Assembly: GCA_021794835.1 (NCBI GenBank)
Contig: JAJYQA010000035.1
Coordinates: 1 to 64,000 of the forward strand
DNA: 64,000 bases
Direction of reading: 5' to 3'
Source: Actinomycetes bacterium
GTDB taxonomy: Bacteria > Actinomycetota > Aquicultoria > Aquicultorales > Aquicultoraceae
The translations under genes were made by a program, and so were the position numbers. The first letter of the stretch is position 1. Every line of letters starts with the position of its first letter. Under the pieces are notes generated by a model. That model was not told the DNA's origin and did not search any database. It worked only from the letters and a program-made list of their open reading frames with translations. Shown here one piece after another: positions 35,947 to 42,854 of the stretch.

Positions 35947-36855
35947 ATGACATCCAGAATCAAGACTATCATATTTGCAGGTGCATTAGTGCTCGCTCTG
36001 CTATTGGCCGGATCCGCTATGGCATCGCCACGCCCAATAAGCGAGCTTATTGGGGAGCAGTCATTTAACTTTGCGGTTGAAAAAGACCAGGTCAAAAAGG
36101 TGATCGAAGGCGGCAAGGCAATTGAGTTCTTAGTTAGAAATAAAGACAGTCTTGCTAGAAAAGAGTTGGATTCTATTAATAGTCCTGCAGAACTCTCTTA
36201 CGGAGAGCCCTTCAAGGTGTATATAGCTAACAAAAATGTCGCACAAGCATTGATTGATAACAAGCCAATAACGGATTTGATAAAGCAATGTGCATACTAC
36301 TGGGAGGTTCCGATCGTGAACTCTCAGGGTGTACCAGTTGCGTCATCAAAAGTTGATTTTTTCCAGGGAAAATGGTCGCTTGTCGAGGTTGGAGGTTCAT
36401 TATCACCAGCGGACTTGGCCACTGCATCAGATCCAGTAAGGCTTAGTGGTTTGTTTGGTGCAAAAGGCATAAAAGACGGGGAAAGCTATGTCCACCTCGC
36501 ATTTCCATCTTTGCATTCTGATTTTCTGGTAATCCAATCAGGGGATAACGAATTTTTGACCCCTCTGATCTATGGGCCTAAAGCGGTCGATATCGAAGGG
36601 TTGAAAAGAGGCGAGGTCTACTCAAGACAGCAAACAGCGGCTGCTATTGGGCCTATTTTGAAAAGGCTTGCCGATAATCCTGATCTTGAATCAGGTAGGC
36701 CTGCGGGTATAGTGCTTTCAAATAAAGGGCCTCAAGAGGATTCAGAGAATCCTCTATCAGTGCTTTACTACTTACCGATTTTGCCTTTAGCAATAATTGC
36801 TTTTTATGTTTACCGTAAATTGGATCACCCGACTAAAGCCAAGAACGTACTATAG
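35947..36855 (+). CDS. Exported protein anchored by a C-terminal helix, protease partner candidate
   Basis: 302 residues with a signal peptide (cut near AMA-SPRP) and a C-terminal membrane helix (VLYYLPILPLAIIAFYVYRK) ending in basic residues. The body (~30-260) is soluble and mixed; no domain recognised. It begins 18 bases after the protease gene with GGAGATGAT upstream, so the two are co-expressed. Possible roles are anchor, chaperone or inhibitor of the protease; none is shown by sequence. Confidence 0.7.
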   Translation: MTSRIKTIIFAGALVLALLLAGSAMASPRPISELIGEQSFNFAVEKDQVKKVIEGGKAIEFLVRNKDSLARKELDSINSPAELSYGEPFKVYIANKNVAQALIDNKPITDLIKQCAYYWEVPIVNSQGVPVASSKVDFFQGKWSLVEVGGSLSPADLATASDPVRLSGLFGAKGIKDGESYVHLAFPSLHSDFLVIQSGDNEFLTPLIYGPKAVDIEGLKRGEVYSRQQTAAAIGPILKRLADNPDLESGRPAGIVLSNKGPQEDSENPLSVLYYLPILPLAIIAFYVYRKLDHPTKAKNVL

Positions 36856-36897
36856 TTGCTCCTGAGTTTAATGTTTGCATTTATGGTAATTATGGTG

Positions 36898-36923
36898 AAA
36901 GGGCACTTATCAAGGTGCCCTTT
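36898..36923 (+). terminator. Terminator after the protease operon
   Basis: AAAGGGCAC-TTATCAAG-GTGCCCTTT forms a perfect 9-bp stem followed by GCTTGTCTT. Confidence 0.75.
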
Positions 36924-37020
36924 GCTTGTCTTGAAAAATGTGACATCGCAAACGATAAGATCAAAATTAGGGATAATTCTAGGTAATTATAGTTGCTCAG
37001 CAACGTCCCCTTTTTACTAA

Positions 37021-37178
37021 GCCGATTAGCCTCCAAGTAGTTTGCATGCACTAATCCTAATGAAATCGATTAGCTCCACCTTTTCAGACAAGATTTCCGC
37101 CTTTCTAAGCAAACCCTATTTACTTTAACGAATGCATTATTAATACTTTAAGCCTGTGCTATTGGTAGGACTTGGCTA
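37021..37178 (+). repeat. Diverged third copy of the agr promoter region
   Basis: It matches the promoter part of copies 1 and 2 (GATTAGCCTCC, TTTTCAGACAAGATTTCCGC, CTTTCTAAGCAAACCC, GCCTGTGCTATTGGTAGGA) with scattered changes. Here it leads into the intact agrB instead of a deleted one, so it shows the ancestral arrangement. Confidence 0.85.
37121..37151 (+). promoter_or_regulatory. Candidate LytTR binding boxes, copy 3 (agrB promoter)
   Basis: TACTTTAA at 37121-37128 and 37144-37151, again 23 bases apart although the sequence between has changed. Conservation of boxes and spacing in the diverged copy is the best evidence that they matter. This would make agrB autoinducible. Confidence 0.6.
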
Positions 37179-37203
37179 TATCTAGTTGATCTAGGGGTTA
37201 GAA

Positions 37204-37848
37204 ATGGTTAGCGTGAAAACTGTTGCCTCAAGTGTTTCATACTACGTAGCAAACGAGCTTAATATTGATAAGATAAGCGCTCAAACAATTCGCTATGGCC
37301 TCGAGATTATTATCGGCATTGTTCTTGAACTGTTGATAATAACGGTTATTTCTTACTACTTAGGGATAATGCCGTATGTTTTTATTGCTTTAGCAACTTT
37401 TAGCAGCCTTCGGCTGCTATCGGGAGGCGCTCATTTTAACACACTTGTTCGCTGTACCGTATTTAGCACTTTAATGGCTATTGGTTTAGGCTATTTTGCT
37501 ATTACCTTTGGACATTATTCTAATAGGATAATCCTCATATCGATTATTATCCTTGCATCATCGATTGGTCTCTATGTTGCAAAAAAGTGGGCTCCAGTAG
37601 ATACCCCATGCAAGCCTATCTCAAAAGCGGATAAGAGGCAGAGGTTTAGGCAAGCTTCAAAGGTCTACATCCTTGCCTGGGCTCTGGTTTTAATTGCCTT
37701 AAGCTTAATTATGCAACCCACACCGCTATTTACCAGTCTTGTCTTAGCAAGCATTGCTGGCTTTATTTTACAAGTAATTAGCTTATGTCCTGCATGCTAC
37801 AACTTAGCTGCATACACTGATGGTTTGCTTGATAAACTGCTCTCTTAA
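37204..37848 (+). CDS. agrB: AgrB-like peptide-processing membrane protease
   Basis: 214 residues, about the length of other AgrB proteins, with five or six membrane helices. The catalytic pair falls at the same numbering as in Staphylococcus AgrB: His77 and Cys84 in RLLSGGAHFNTLVRC. PCKPISKADKRQRFR is the usual cytoplasmic loop. AgrB cuts AgrD and makes the (thio)lactone ring. It is followed after 14 bases by an agrD frame broken by TAG. It looks fully functional. Confidence 0.93.
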   Translation: MVSVKTVASSVSYYVANELNIDKISAQTIRYGLEIIIGIVLELLIITVISYYLGIMPYVFIALATFSSLRLLSGGAHFNTLVRCTVFSTLMAIGLGYFAITFGHYSNRIILISIIILASSIGLYVAKKWAPVDTPCKPISKADKRQRFRQASKVYILAWALVLIALSLIMQPTPLFTSLVLASIAGFILQVISLCPACYNLAAYTDGLLDKLLS

Positions 37849-37862
37849 GGGGGGTGAGAACA

Positions 37863-38000
37863 TTGCTTGGAAGAATGAAAATAAAGCTTCTTTCAATTTT
37901 AGCTGCCACGGCTTTCTCAGTAGCAATCTTAGGGGTATAGCCGGCAAGTTATTTTTTTTGGCATCAACCAGAGGTTCCAGAGCATCTGAGAGATAGTTAA
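37863..38000 (+). pseudogene. agrD: agrD with in-frame TAG (cyclic lactone autoinducer precursor)
   Basis: GGGGGGTGAG is followed by TTG 37863 and a 45-codon frame: leader MLGRMKIKLLSILAATAFSV, TAG at codon 26 (37938-37940), then PASYFFWHQPEVPEHLRDS and TAA. Copies 1 and 2 have CAG at the aligned codon. Ser29-Tyr-Phe-Phe-Trp just before HQPEVPEHL fits AgrD, whose ring residue may be Cys or Ser. Annotated as a pseudogene because of the amber codon; readthrough, suppression or a sequencing error are alternatives. Confidence 0.8.
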
Positions 38001-38045
38001 ATAGTTTACCTAGGAGTGGTGGTTGCGCTGTAACTTTACCATTAT

Positions 38046-38147
38046 ATGGATCGATCAACTAGTTTAACTGCATTCATCTCGGGTGGCTTTAATAGGATTA
38101 TGGTTGATTTGATAGAGAAGATTCTCAGTTTTCTTATCCATACTTAA
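38046..38147 (+). CDS. Possible small amphipathic peptide (33 or 15 residues)
   Basis: ATG 38046 opens a 33-codon frame; an internal ATG 38100 gives the 15-residue MVDLIEKILSFLIHT, an amphipathic helix resembling phenol-soluble modulin or delta-haemolysin peptides, which agr systems control in staphylococci. Ribosome sites are weak. It lies downstream of agrBD in the 292-base gap before the next secreted protein. Coding is uncertain. Confidence 0.3.
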   Translation: MDRSTSLTAFISGGFNRIMVDLIEKILSFLIHT

Positions 38148-38160
38148 GGAGGTGGTTAAA

Positions 38161-38190
38161 TTGAGAGTTGGTAATTGCTCCAATAAATAG
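38161..38190 (+). CDS. Nine-codon leader ORF
   Basis: AAGGAGGTGG is a very strong ribosome site placed 8 bases before TTG 38161, which opens only MRVGNCSNK and a TAG. A site this good with so short a frame suggests a regulatory leader. The ORF covers the 5' arm of a hairpin (38166-38172). Confidence 0.45.
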   Translation: MRVGNCSNK

Positions 38191-38247
38191 CTACCACCAA
38201 CTAGGGACTGAGTTAAAAAGACTCAGGTGCAAGCTAGAAGGTGGTAG
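38166..38247 (+). promoter_or_regulatory. Mutually exclusive hairpins (attenuator-like leader)
   Basis: AGTTGGT (38166-38172) can pair with ACCAACT (38196-38202), or CTACCACC (38191-38198) can pair with GGTGGTAG (38240-38247) around an inner CTGAGT/ACTCAG stem. The two forms share bases 38196-38198, so only one can exist. It lies upstream of the secreted protein at 38293. Confidence 0.5.
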
Positions 38248-38292
38248 GACACAAGTTTAACACGTGAAAATATGTAAGAAAAGGAGAGTATC

Positions 38293-38691
38293 GTGAGAAA
38301 AAGGATAATTATACTTGCCATAGTTATAATGGCACTAATGATTCAGGTTATACCTGCTTTTGCTTCCCAGGAAAACATCGGGGGATCGCTAAATAGAGAT
38401 GGATCTCTCGTCCAGTATTGGACGCTGCGCACCCACACGTACACCGGGGTAATCAGGCTGAATCTCACCGACAATACAATCAATTATACGCGCCTCGGCC
38501 TCCGTGACCCCAACACCGGCGTCCAGTTCACGAACACCGAGCAGTGGGATGCCTTAGGCTGGAAGGACTTTCATCTCAGCAGCAACGGTAGTTCAACGAT
38601 TCCTCAAGGCACGCGGTTTTACTTTAATGGCCGAATGGGAGCATGTTATTTCTGGCAGGACAATACTTGGGCCGGGACTTTGACCTACTAG
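38293..38691 (+). CDS. Small secreted protein of unknown function
   Basis: 132 residues; GTG start with AAGGAG. Signal peptide to FAS (~25). The mature ~107 residues look beta-rich (YWTLRTHTYTGVIRLNLTDN, RFYFNGRMGACYFWQDNTW) with one Cys. The signal peptide region is AT-rich while the mature part is GC-rich like the efflux genes downstream. Located after agrBD and before an efflux cassette, it may be a bacteriocin-like effector. I do not recognise the family. Confidence 0.65.
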   Translation: MRKRIIILAIVIMALMIQVIPAFASQENIGGSLNRDGSLVQYWTLRTHTYTGVIRLNLTDNTINYTRLGLRDPNTGVQFTNTEQWDALGWKDFHLSSNGSSTIPQGTRFYFNGRMGACYFWQDNTWAGTLTY

Positions 38692-38711
38692 TTATCTTCT
38701 AGTACATCGAG

Positions 38712-38759
38712 GCAGGATTGGGGCTGCATAGAGCAACCGCCCTTGCAGTCCCAATCTGC
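38712..38759 (+). terminator. Hairpin after the small secreted protein
   Basis: GCAGGATTGGGGCTGCA pairs with TGCAGTCCCAATCTGC with two mismatched positions. No T-run follows. The rest of the 237-base gap (38692-38928) holds nothing I can name. Confidence 0.5.
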
Positions 38760-38931
38760 TTAGGAATTGATGCGACACGAGCGGAGTTATCCTAACGGCA
38801 TTTACTATGCCGTCACCATGTGGCAGTAAATACTAGAGCACAAAGGGTCTAAGCGTCGTTCGGATGAATTTCTTGCGCTGTAAGCAGGGAAAACTAATAT
38901 AAAAACGAATAATAAGTATAACTGGAGGTTG

Positions 38932-39459
38932 ATGAACGAGATGCTGCTTTTTTCACATCAGGTACGATTCGTGCTTGTTGGCCTTTTGCTCATAACATTG
39001 TTGGTCGGCGGCGGCTGCACGTCGGCAAATAATGCGAGTGGCCCTGGCCAGGCGCAAACCAAATTTCTTGACGCTGCCGGAATGCAAAAGGAGTACCAGG
39101 CAGCGGCGGCCAAACTTAAGCTGCCACCTAGCTTCTCATTCCCGGAGAAGGCCAATACAGGCGGAGCACAGAGCTTCGAGGAGGGTGTTGGCCTTAGCAA
39201 CGCACAAAATTACTGGATGGCCGCCTGGGAGATCGAGTGGCTGGAGCAGCGCAATAAGGATGAGGCCCGGGCACGCAAGGCGCTTGACGTGCTCAAGAAT
39301 GAGGTTCCGAAGAGCGAGCTTATGACCAAAGGGTGTGATGAAGCCACCCGGCGCTTCTACGCCGAATATCTTAAAAAGGCCGAGCTTGGAGACCCTAGCG
39401 GCTTCCAACGAGATGTCGAGTTGAACGCGAGTAGCCTGCTGCAAAGTAGACCGAAATGA
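38932..39459 (+). CDS. Lipoprotein of unknown function
   Basis: About 175 residues; start uncertain among TTG 38929, ATG 38932 and ATG 38941 after GGAGG. Lipobox LVGGGC at ~residue 29 after a hydrophobic signal. The mature part is helical (YWMAAWEIEWLEQRNKDEAR, ALDVLKNEVPKSELM). It precedes the adaptor/ABC genes, so it may be an accessory lipoprotein of that transporter or a self-protection protein. Confidence 0.7.
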   Translation: MNEMLLFSHQVRFVLVGLLLITLLVGGGCTSANNASGPGQAQTKFLDAAGMQKEYQAAAAKLKLPPSFSFPEKANTGGAQSFEEGVGLSNAQNYWMAAWEIEWLEQRNKDEARARKALDVLKNEVPKSELMTKGCDEATRRFYAEYLKKAELGDPSGFQRDVELNASSLLQSRPK

Positions 39460-39472
39460 GGCCTGATTAATA

Positions 39473-40498
39473 ATGAGCTTGATTGAAAAGACACGTAAAT
39501 CCAATAAAAATGAAATGCTACTCGAAACAGGCGTGCCGCCGAAGAAAGCTGGCCCGAGGCGATTCGTTCTTTTTACGATTGTCACTCTTCTCGTTGCGGG
39601 TGCGGTGACACTGGCTGCTATATTCTTGAGTTCGCCTGCCGGCTCCCGACGCAACGAGATCAACGGAAAGGCACCCGGTCGAGGAACCAGCATAGTGACT
39701 GCTGAGGTGCGCCCCATTAGCAGCGTGCTGGTGTTGGATGCTAATGTAGTAGCCAATCCAGTCTTTCGTATAGTGGCTCCTGCGGACGGCAAGGTTGTGA
39801 AATTAAGTGATGGTCGTATCGGTCTACAGACTGCAAACGACAGCACGGCGCAGCCGATTTCGCTGCCCCCCCACAGCAAGGTAGTGGGCCTCTTGGTTGC
39901 ATCAGAAACTACAGTCAAGGCTGGGCTGCCGATCATCAATGCTAGCTATGCCGGATTTGCGCTGCAGGCGTCGGTGCCTCCAGACAAGATATACCGGCTT
40001 TACAACGGCATCATCTCGGCCCGAGGGGAGATTACAAACGGCCCGGGGCCTTTTGACGCCACAATCCTCGGCATTCCCTTTGCACCGGGAAGCGGCGGCT
40101 CTGCCGAATCCGTAGCGGCCGGCAACCAAGCTAATTCAACGGGAACCGACATCCAAAATGCGGCAGGTGGGCCTGACGGGATTGGGTCGGCACAAGTAGG
40201 CGATGGTACGCAAGGGGTGATTGTCGTCGCCGCAGCCCCCACCGATCTTAGGTTGCTCGAAGGGTTGCCTGGCCTCTTGGCCCTGAAGACGGCTGAGGCG
40301 ACAGGTGTAGCACTGCCAGTAGAGGCCGCCGCCGGTATTAGCCAGCGGGGTCAGGTCTATGTCGATCAGAAGGGCAAACGCGTGCTGCGCGATGTCACTC
40401 TCGGGATTACAGACGGTAGTTACGTTCAGATCAAAAGTGGCCTACGTGCTGGCGAAAAGGTTCTTTTGCCCTCGCCAAGTATTGTCAATCTCAAGTAG
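39473..40498 (+). CDS. Membrane-fusion-type adaptor of an ABC efflux system
   Basis: 341 residues. N-terminal membrane anchor (~30-53, RFVLFTIVTLLVAGAVTLAA), then barrel-sandwich-like beta segments (RIVAPADGKVVKLSDG, SKVVGLLVASETTVKAGLPI) and a C-terminal membrane-proximal domain (VYVDQKGKRVLRDVTLGITD, IKSGLRAGEKVLLPSP). It resembles the MacA-like adaptors of actinobacterial ABC sets. It is followed by ATPase and permease genes in one operon. Confidence 0.75.
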   Translation: MSLIEKTRKSNKNEMLLETGVPPKKAGPRRFVLFTIVTLLVAGAVTLAAIFLSSPAGSRRNEINGKAPGRGTSIVTAEVRPISSVLVLDANVVANPVFRIVAPADGKVVKLSDGRIGLQTANDSTAQPISLPPHSKVVGLLVASETTVKAGLPIINASYAGFALQASVPPDKIYRLYNGIISARGEITNGPGPFDATILGIPFAPGSGGSAESVAAGNQANSTGTDIQNAAGGPDGIGSAQVGDGTQGVIVVAAAPTDLRLLEGLPGLLALKTAEATGVALPVEAAAGISQRGQVYVDQKGKRVLRDVTLGITDGSYVQIKSGLRAGEKVLLPSPSIVNLK

Positions 40499-40506
40499 GC
40501 AAGTAC

Positions 40507-41178
40507 ATGTTAGAACTCGTTGATGCTACAAAAACAATTAGTCTTCCGTTCGGTAGCCCTCTTCACGTACTGCGCGGTGTCTCCCTGCAGATTGCGGCCG
40601 GAGAGTCGCTGGCTGTACTGGGACGTTCTGGCTCAGGCAAGAGCACGTTGCTCGGATTACTCGGGCTCATCGATACTTTAAACAGCGGCTCGTACAAAGT
40701 TGATGGGCGTGAAACGGTGGGCTTAAGTGATAAAGAGTCGGCAAACCTGCGCGGCACAACGTTTGGCTTTGTCTACCAGCGTTTCTGTTTGATGAATCAC
40801 CTTTCCGCATTTAGAAACGTTGAGGCTCCCCTTCTGCATCGTGGAGGGATTGCCTGGCGCCAAGCTGTCATCAATGCGCTTGATAAGGTCGGGCTCGCCG
40901 ACCGCGCTTGGCACAAGCCCGATCAACTATCGGGTGGCGAGCAGCAACGGGTAGCGATAGCGCGGGCGCTTGTTCACAACCCAAAAGTGATCCTTGCCGA
41001 TGAACCAACCGGCTCACTCGATGTTGCAACTGGCAGGGCTGTGCTGGATCTGATGGTGGAACTGGTTCGGGAAGCAGGGGTTACTCTGGTAGTTGTCACG
41101 CACGACCCACAAATAGCCGTGCGGATGGAGCGGGTCGTCGAGCTAGTAGATGGCGTTCTTATGGAGGGGCGGCCGTAA
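40507..41178 (+). CDS. ABC transporter ATP-binding protein (MacB/LolD type)
   Basis: 223 residues. Walker A VLGRSGSGKSTLLGLLG, Q-loop FVYQRFCLM, signature [16 protein letters not shown], Walker [13 protein letters not shown], and VVVTHDPQIA. Its stop overlaps the permease start (ATG at 41178). Together with genes 39473 and 41178 it forms a tripartite efflux pump. Confidence 0.93.
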   Translation: MLELVDATKTISLPFGSPLHVLRGVSLQIAAGESLAVLGRSGSGKSTLLGLLGLIDTLNSGSYKVDGRETVGLSDKESANLRGTTFGFVYQRFCLMNHLSAFRNVEAPLLHRGGIAWRQAVINALDKVGLADRAWHKPDQLSGGEQQRVAIARALVHNPKVILADEPTGSLDVATGRAVLDLMVELVREAGVTLVVVTHDPQIAVRMERVVELVDGVLMEGRP

Positions 41179-42347
41179 TGCTAAGAATCATGTTCATCTC
41201 GTGGCAGGGCGTTCGCTCGCGGCTGGGCCGGAGTATACTTACCGCACTAAGCCTATTTGTCGGAGTTCTGGCGATCGTAGTGATCCAGGCCGGCGCAGGA
41301 GCCGCGCGAGATGCTGTTGTCTCCAACGCGGTTCTCACCAGCGGGCGTGCTATTACCATGAGCTTGAATACCGACGTCGACCGACAGTCTTTCGCGAAAG
41401 CTGATCGATTGCGAGTTCTACTTGATGGAGCGTTGGCTCCCTTTGAAGGGGCCACGGTACTGATTGTAGATAGCGGCAATACTGCTATAACGGATGGGGC
41501 TGCCGAGCTGACCCTCGTCAAGGGCAACCTGCGTGCTGTCAGGCCCTTTCCCCTGCACTCAGGTAGTTGGATCGGGCCGAGCGCTGGCATTATCCTGCCC
41601 CTAGCAATCAACGAAGCAGCAAGCTCCAAGCTGGGGTTATCTGTCAACTCGACAGCCACAATCAAACTGGGCCAGGTCAATGAGAAGGCAACCGCCCGAA
41701 TTGTCGGAGTAGTGGATGATGGGTTCAAGGAGCCGAACGCTTATGCGCCGCTAGACCTCACCCAGCCCTGGGTGAGACAGTTGGCTTACCTCAAATCGGC
41801 ACGCCTCCTGGTACACGTAGATAGCGCCGTTAACGTTAACGGGCTAAGTAGCCTGCTGCGCACAGAATACGCTCGCGTATTCGATACCGCGACCACACCG
41901 GATATCAATAGGCTTGATAATCAGGAATCGTTCGATAAGACGCTAACTGTCATCGCTCTCATCTTCTCGGTCGTCGCCGGACTTAGCCTGCTCGTAGGCT
42001 CCCTTGGCATCCTCAACATAGGCTTGGCCACACTTCGCGAGCGATCAGATGAACTTTCCCTGCGCCGGTCATTTGGCGCAACCAAGCTCCAGGTAGCCGC
42101 GATCATGGTGCTGGAAGGCCAGATTGTTGCTCTTGCCGCCGCTGGGATAGCGCTATGTGTTGGCCTTGTCAGCTTCCCATTGGTTGCGTCACTCTTATCT
42201 CAGGGCATTGATATCACTCACCAAAGCTTCCCGATCCCCGCAGCTGTAGTTGGGATTGCCGCCAGTTGCACGGCTGCTTTTGCAGGCAGCGTGACTCCGG
42301 CGATTCGTGCGGCTCGCGTGCCCATCGCATCGATTATGCGGCTCTAG
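41178..42347 (+). CDS. FtsX/MacB-type ABC transporter permease
   Basis: 389 residues. N-terminal helix (GRSILTALSLFVGVLAIVVI), MacB_PCD-like extracellular domain, then three helices with the FtsX core (GSLGILNIGLATLRERSDEL, SLRRSFGATKLQVAAIMVLE). This single permease would act as a homodimer, unlike the two-permease set at 30723-33999. Codon use looks GC-richer than in the flagellar genes on either side. Confidence 0.9.
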   Translation: MLRIMFISWQGVRSRLGRSILTALSLFVGVLAIVVIQAGAGAARDAVVSNAVLTSGRAITMSLNTDVDRQSFAKADRLRVLLDGALAPFEGATVLIVDSGNTAITDGAAELTLVKGNLRAVRPFPLHSGSWIGPSAGIILPLAINEAASSKLGLSVNSTATIKLGQVNEKATARIVGVVDDGFKEPNAYAPLDLTQPWVRQLAYLKSARLLVHVDSAVNVNGLSSLLRTEYARVFDTATTPDINRLDNQESFDKTLTVIALIFSVVAGLSLLVGSLGILNIGLATLRERSDELSLRRSFGATKLQVAAIMVLEGQIVALAAAGIALCVGLVSFPLVASLLSQGIDITHQSFPIPAAVVGIAASCTAAFAGSVTPAIRAARVPIASIMRL

Positions 42348-42398
42348 GACCTTGACAGTAAATGGGAACGATTTCCACTAAGGTCAGGGGCGTATTCT

Positions 42399-42443
42399 GC
42401 CGATAAAAATAACCGTAGGCTTGAAAAGGCCTATTTTTATCGG
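42399..42443 (+). terminator. Hairpin at the right edge of the island
   Basis: CCGATAAAAATA pairs with TATTTTTATCGG around an inner TAGGC/GCCTA stem. The T-run inside the 3' arm suits a terminator for the efflux operon. The first eight bases GCCGATAA also equal a sigma-28 -10 box, but the upstream TAAG is 16 bases away, so a promoter for flbD is only a weak possibility. Confidence 0.65.
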
Positions 42444-42492
42444 TATTTAAGGCAAGAATTAAACAAGAGATCAGCATTTTTAGGAGTAGATC

Positions 42493-42732
42493 GTGGTAAA
42501 GCTGACGCGCCTGGACGGAAGTGAACTTACCATAAATGCAAACTTAATAGAGGTCGTTGAGGCAAACCCAGATACAGTGATCACTCTTATAAACAACAAG
42601 AAATTTATGGTCAAAGAAACACCAGACGAAGTTATAGAGAAAGTAGTGAAGCATTACCAAAAAGCCGGCGGTCCCAGGCTTATAGTCTATACGGACCACG
42701 CTTGCTCCGTAGACGAGCATTTGGCACCATAG
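42493..42732 (+). CDS. flbD: Flagellar protein FlbD
   Basis: 79 residues, GTG start with TAGGAG. Begins VKLTRLDGSELTINANLIEV and continues TVITLINNKKFMVKETPDEV, the FlbD signature. In most operons it directly follows flgE and precedes motA/motB/fliL; here it lies 5.1 kb right of agrB and 15 kb from flgE. Function in motility is poorly defined. Confidence 0.93.
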   Translation: MVKLTRLDGSELTINANLIEVVEANPDTVITLINNKKFMVKETPDEVIEKVVKHYQKAGGPRLIVYTDHACSVDEHLAP

Positions 42733-42854
42733 ATTCTTCGCAGTATCCTTCGCAACACAATTCCTAGCAACTAGCTGCAGCAGCTAGTTTTACCAAAGCC
42801 AAGGGATAAAAACCTTTGACAGACTATATTTGCATATTTTAAAGGTGGTTTTTG

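Noticed and set aside
36671..36680. GCCGATAA-like words inside genes such as 36671 and 48254
   Set aside because: They lie within coding sequence, lack TAAA at 14-15 bases and head no late flagellar gene.
38200..38260. T-box-like sequence AAGGTGGTAGGAC before the 38293 gene
   Set aside because: It resembles the T-box core only loosely (no GGTACCGCG), has no specifier stem, and the downstream gene has no link to amino acids or tRNA.
38293..42347. Lactococcin 972-type bacteriocin plus immunity cluster
   Set aside because: The gene order (small secreted protein, ABC ATPase, large permease) is suggestive, but the secreted protein lacks the family's sequence pattern.
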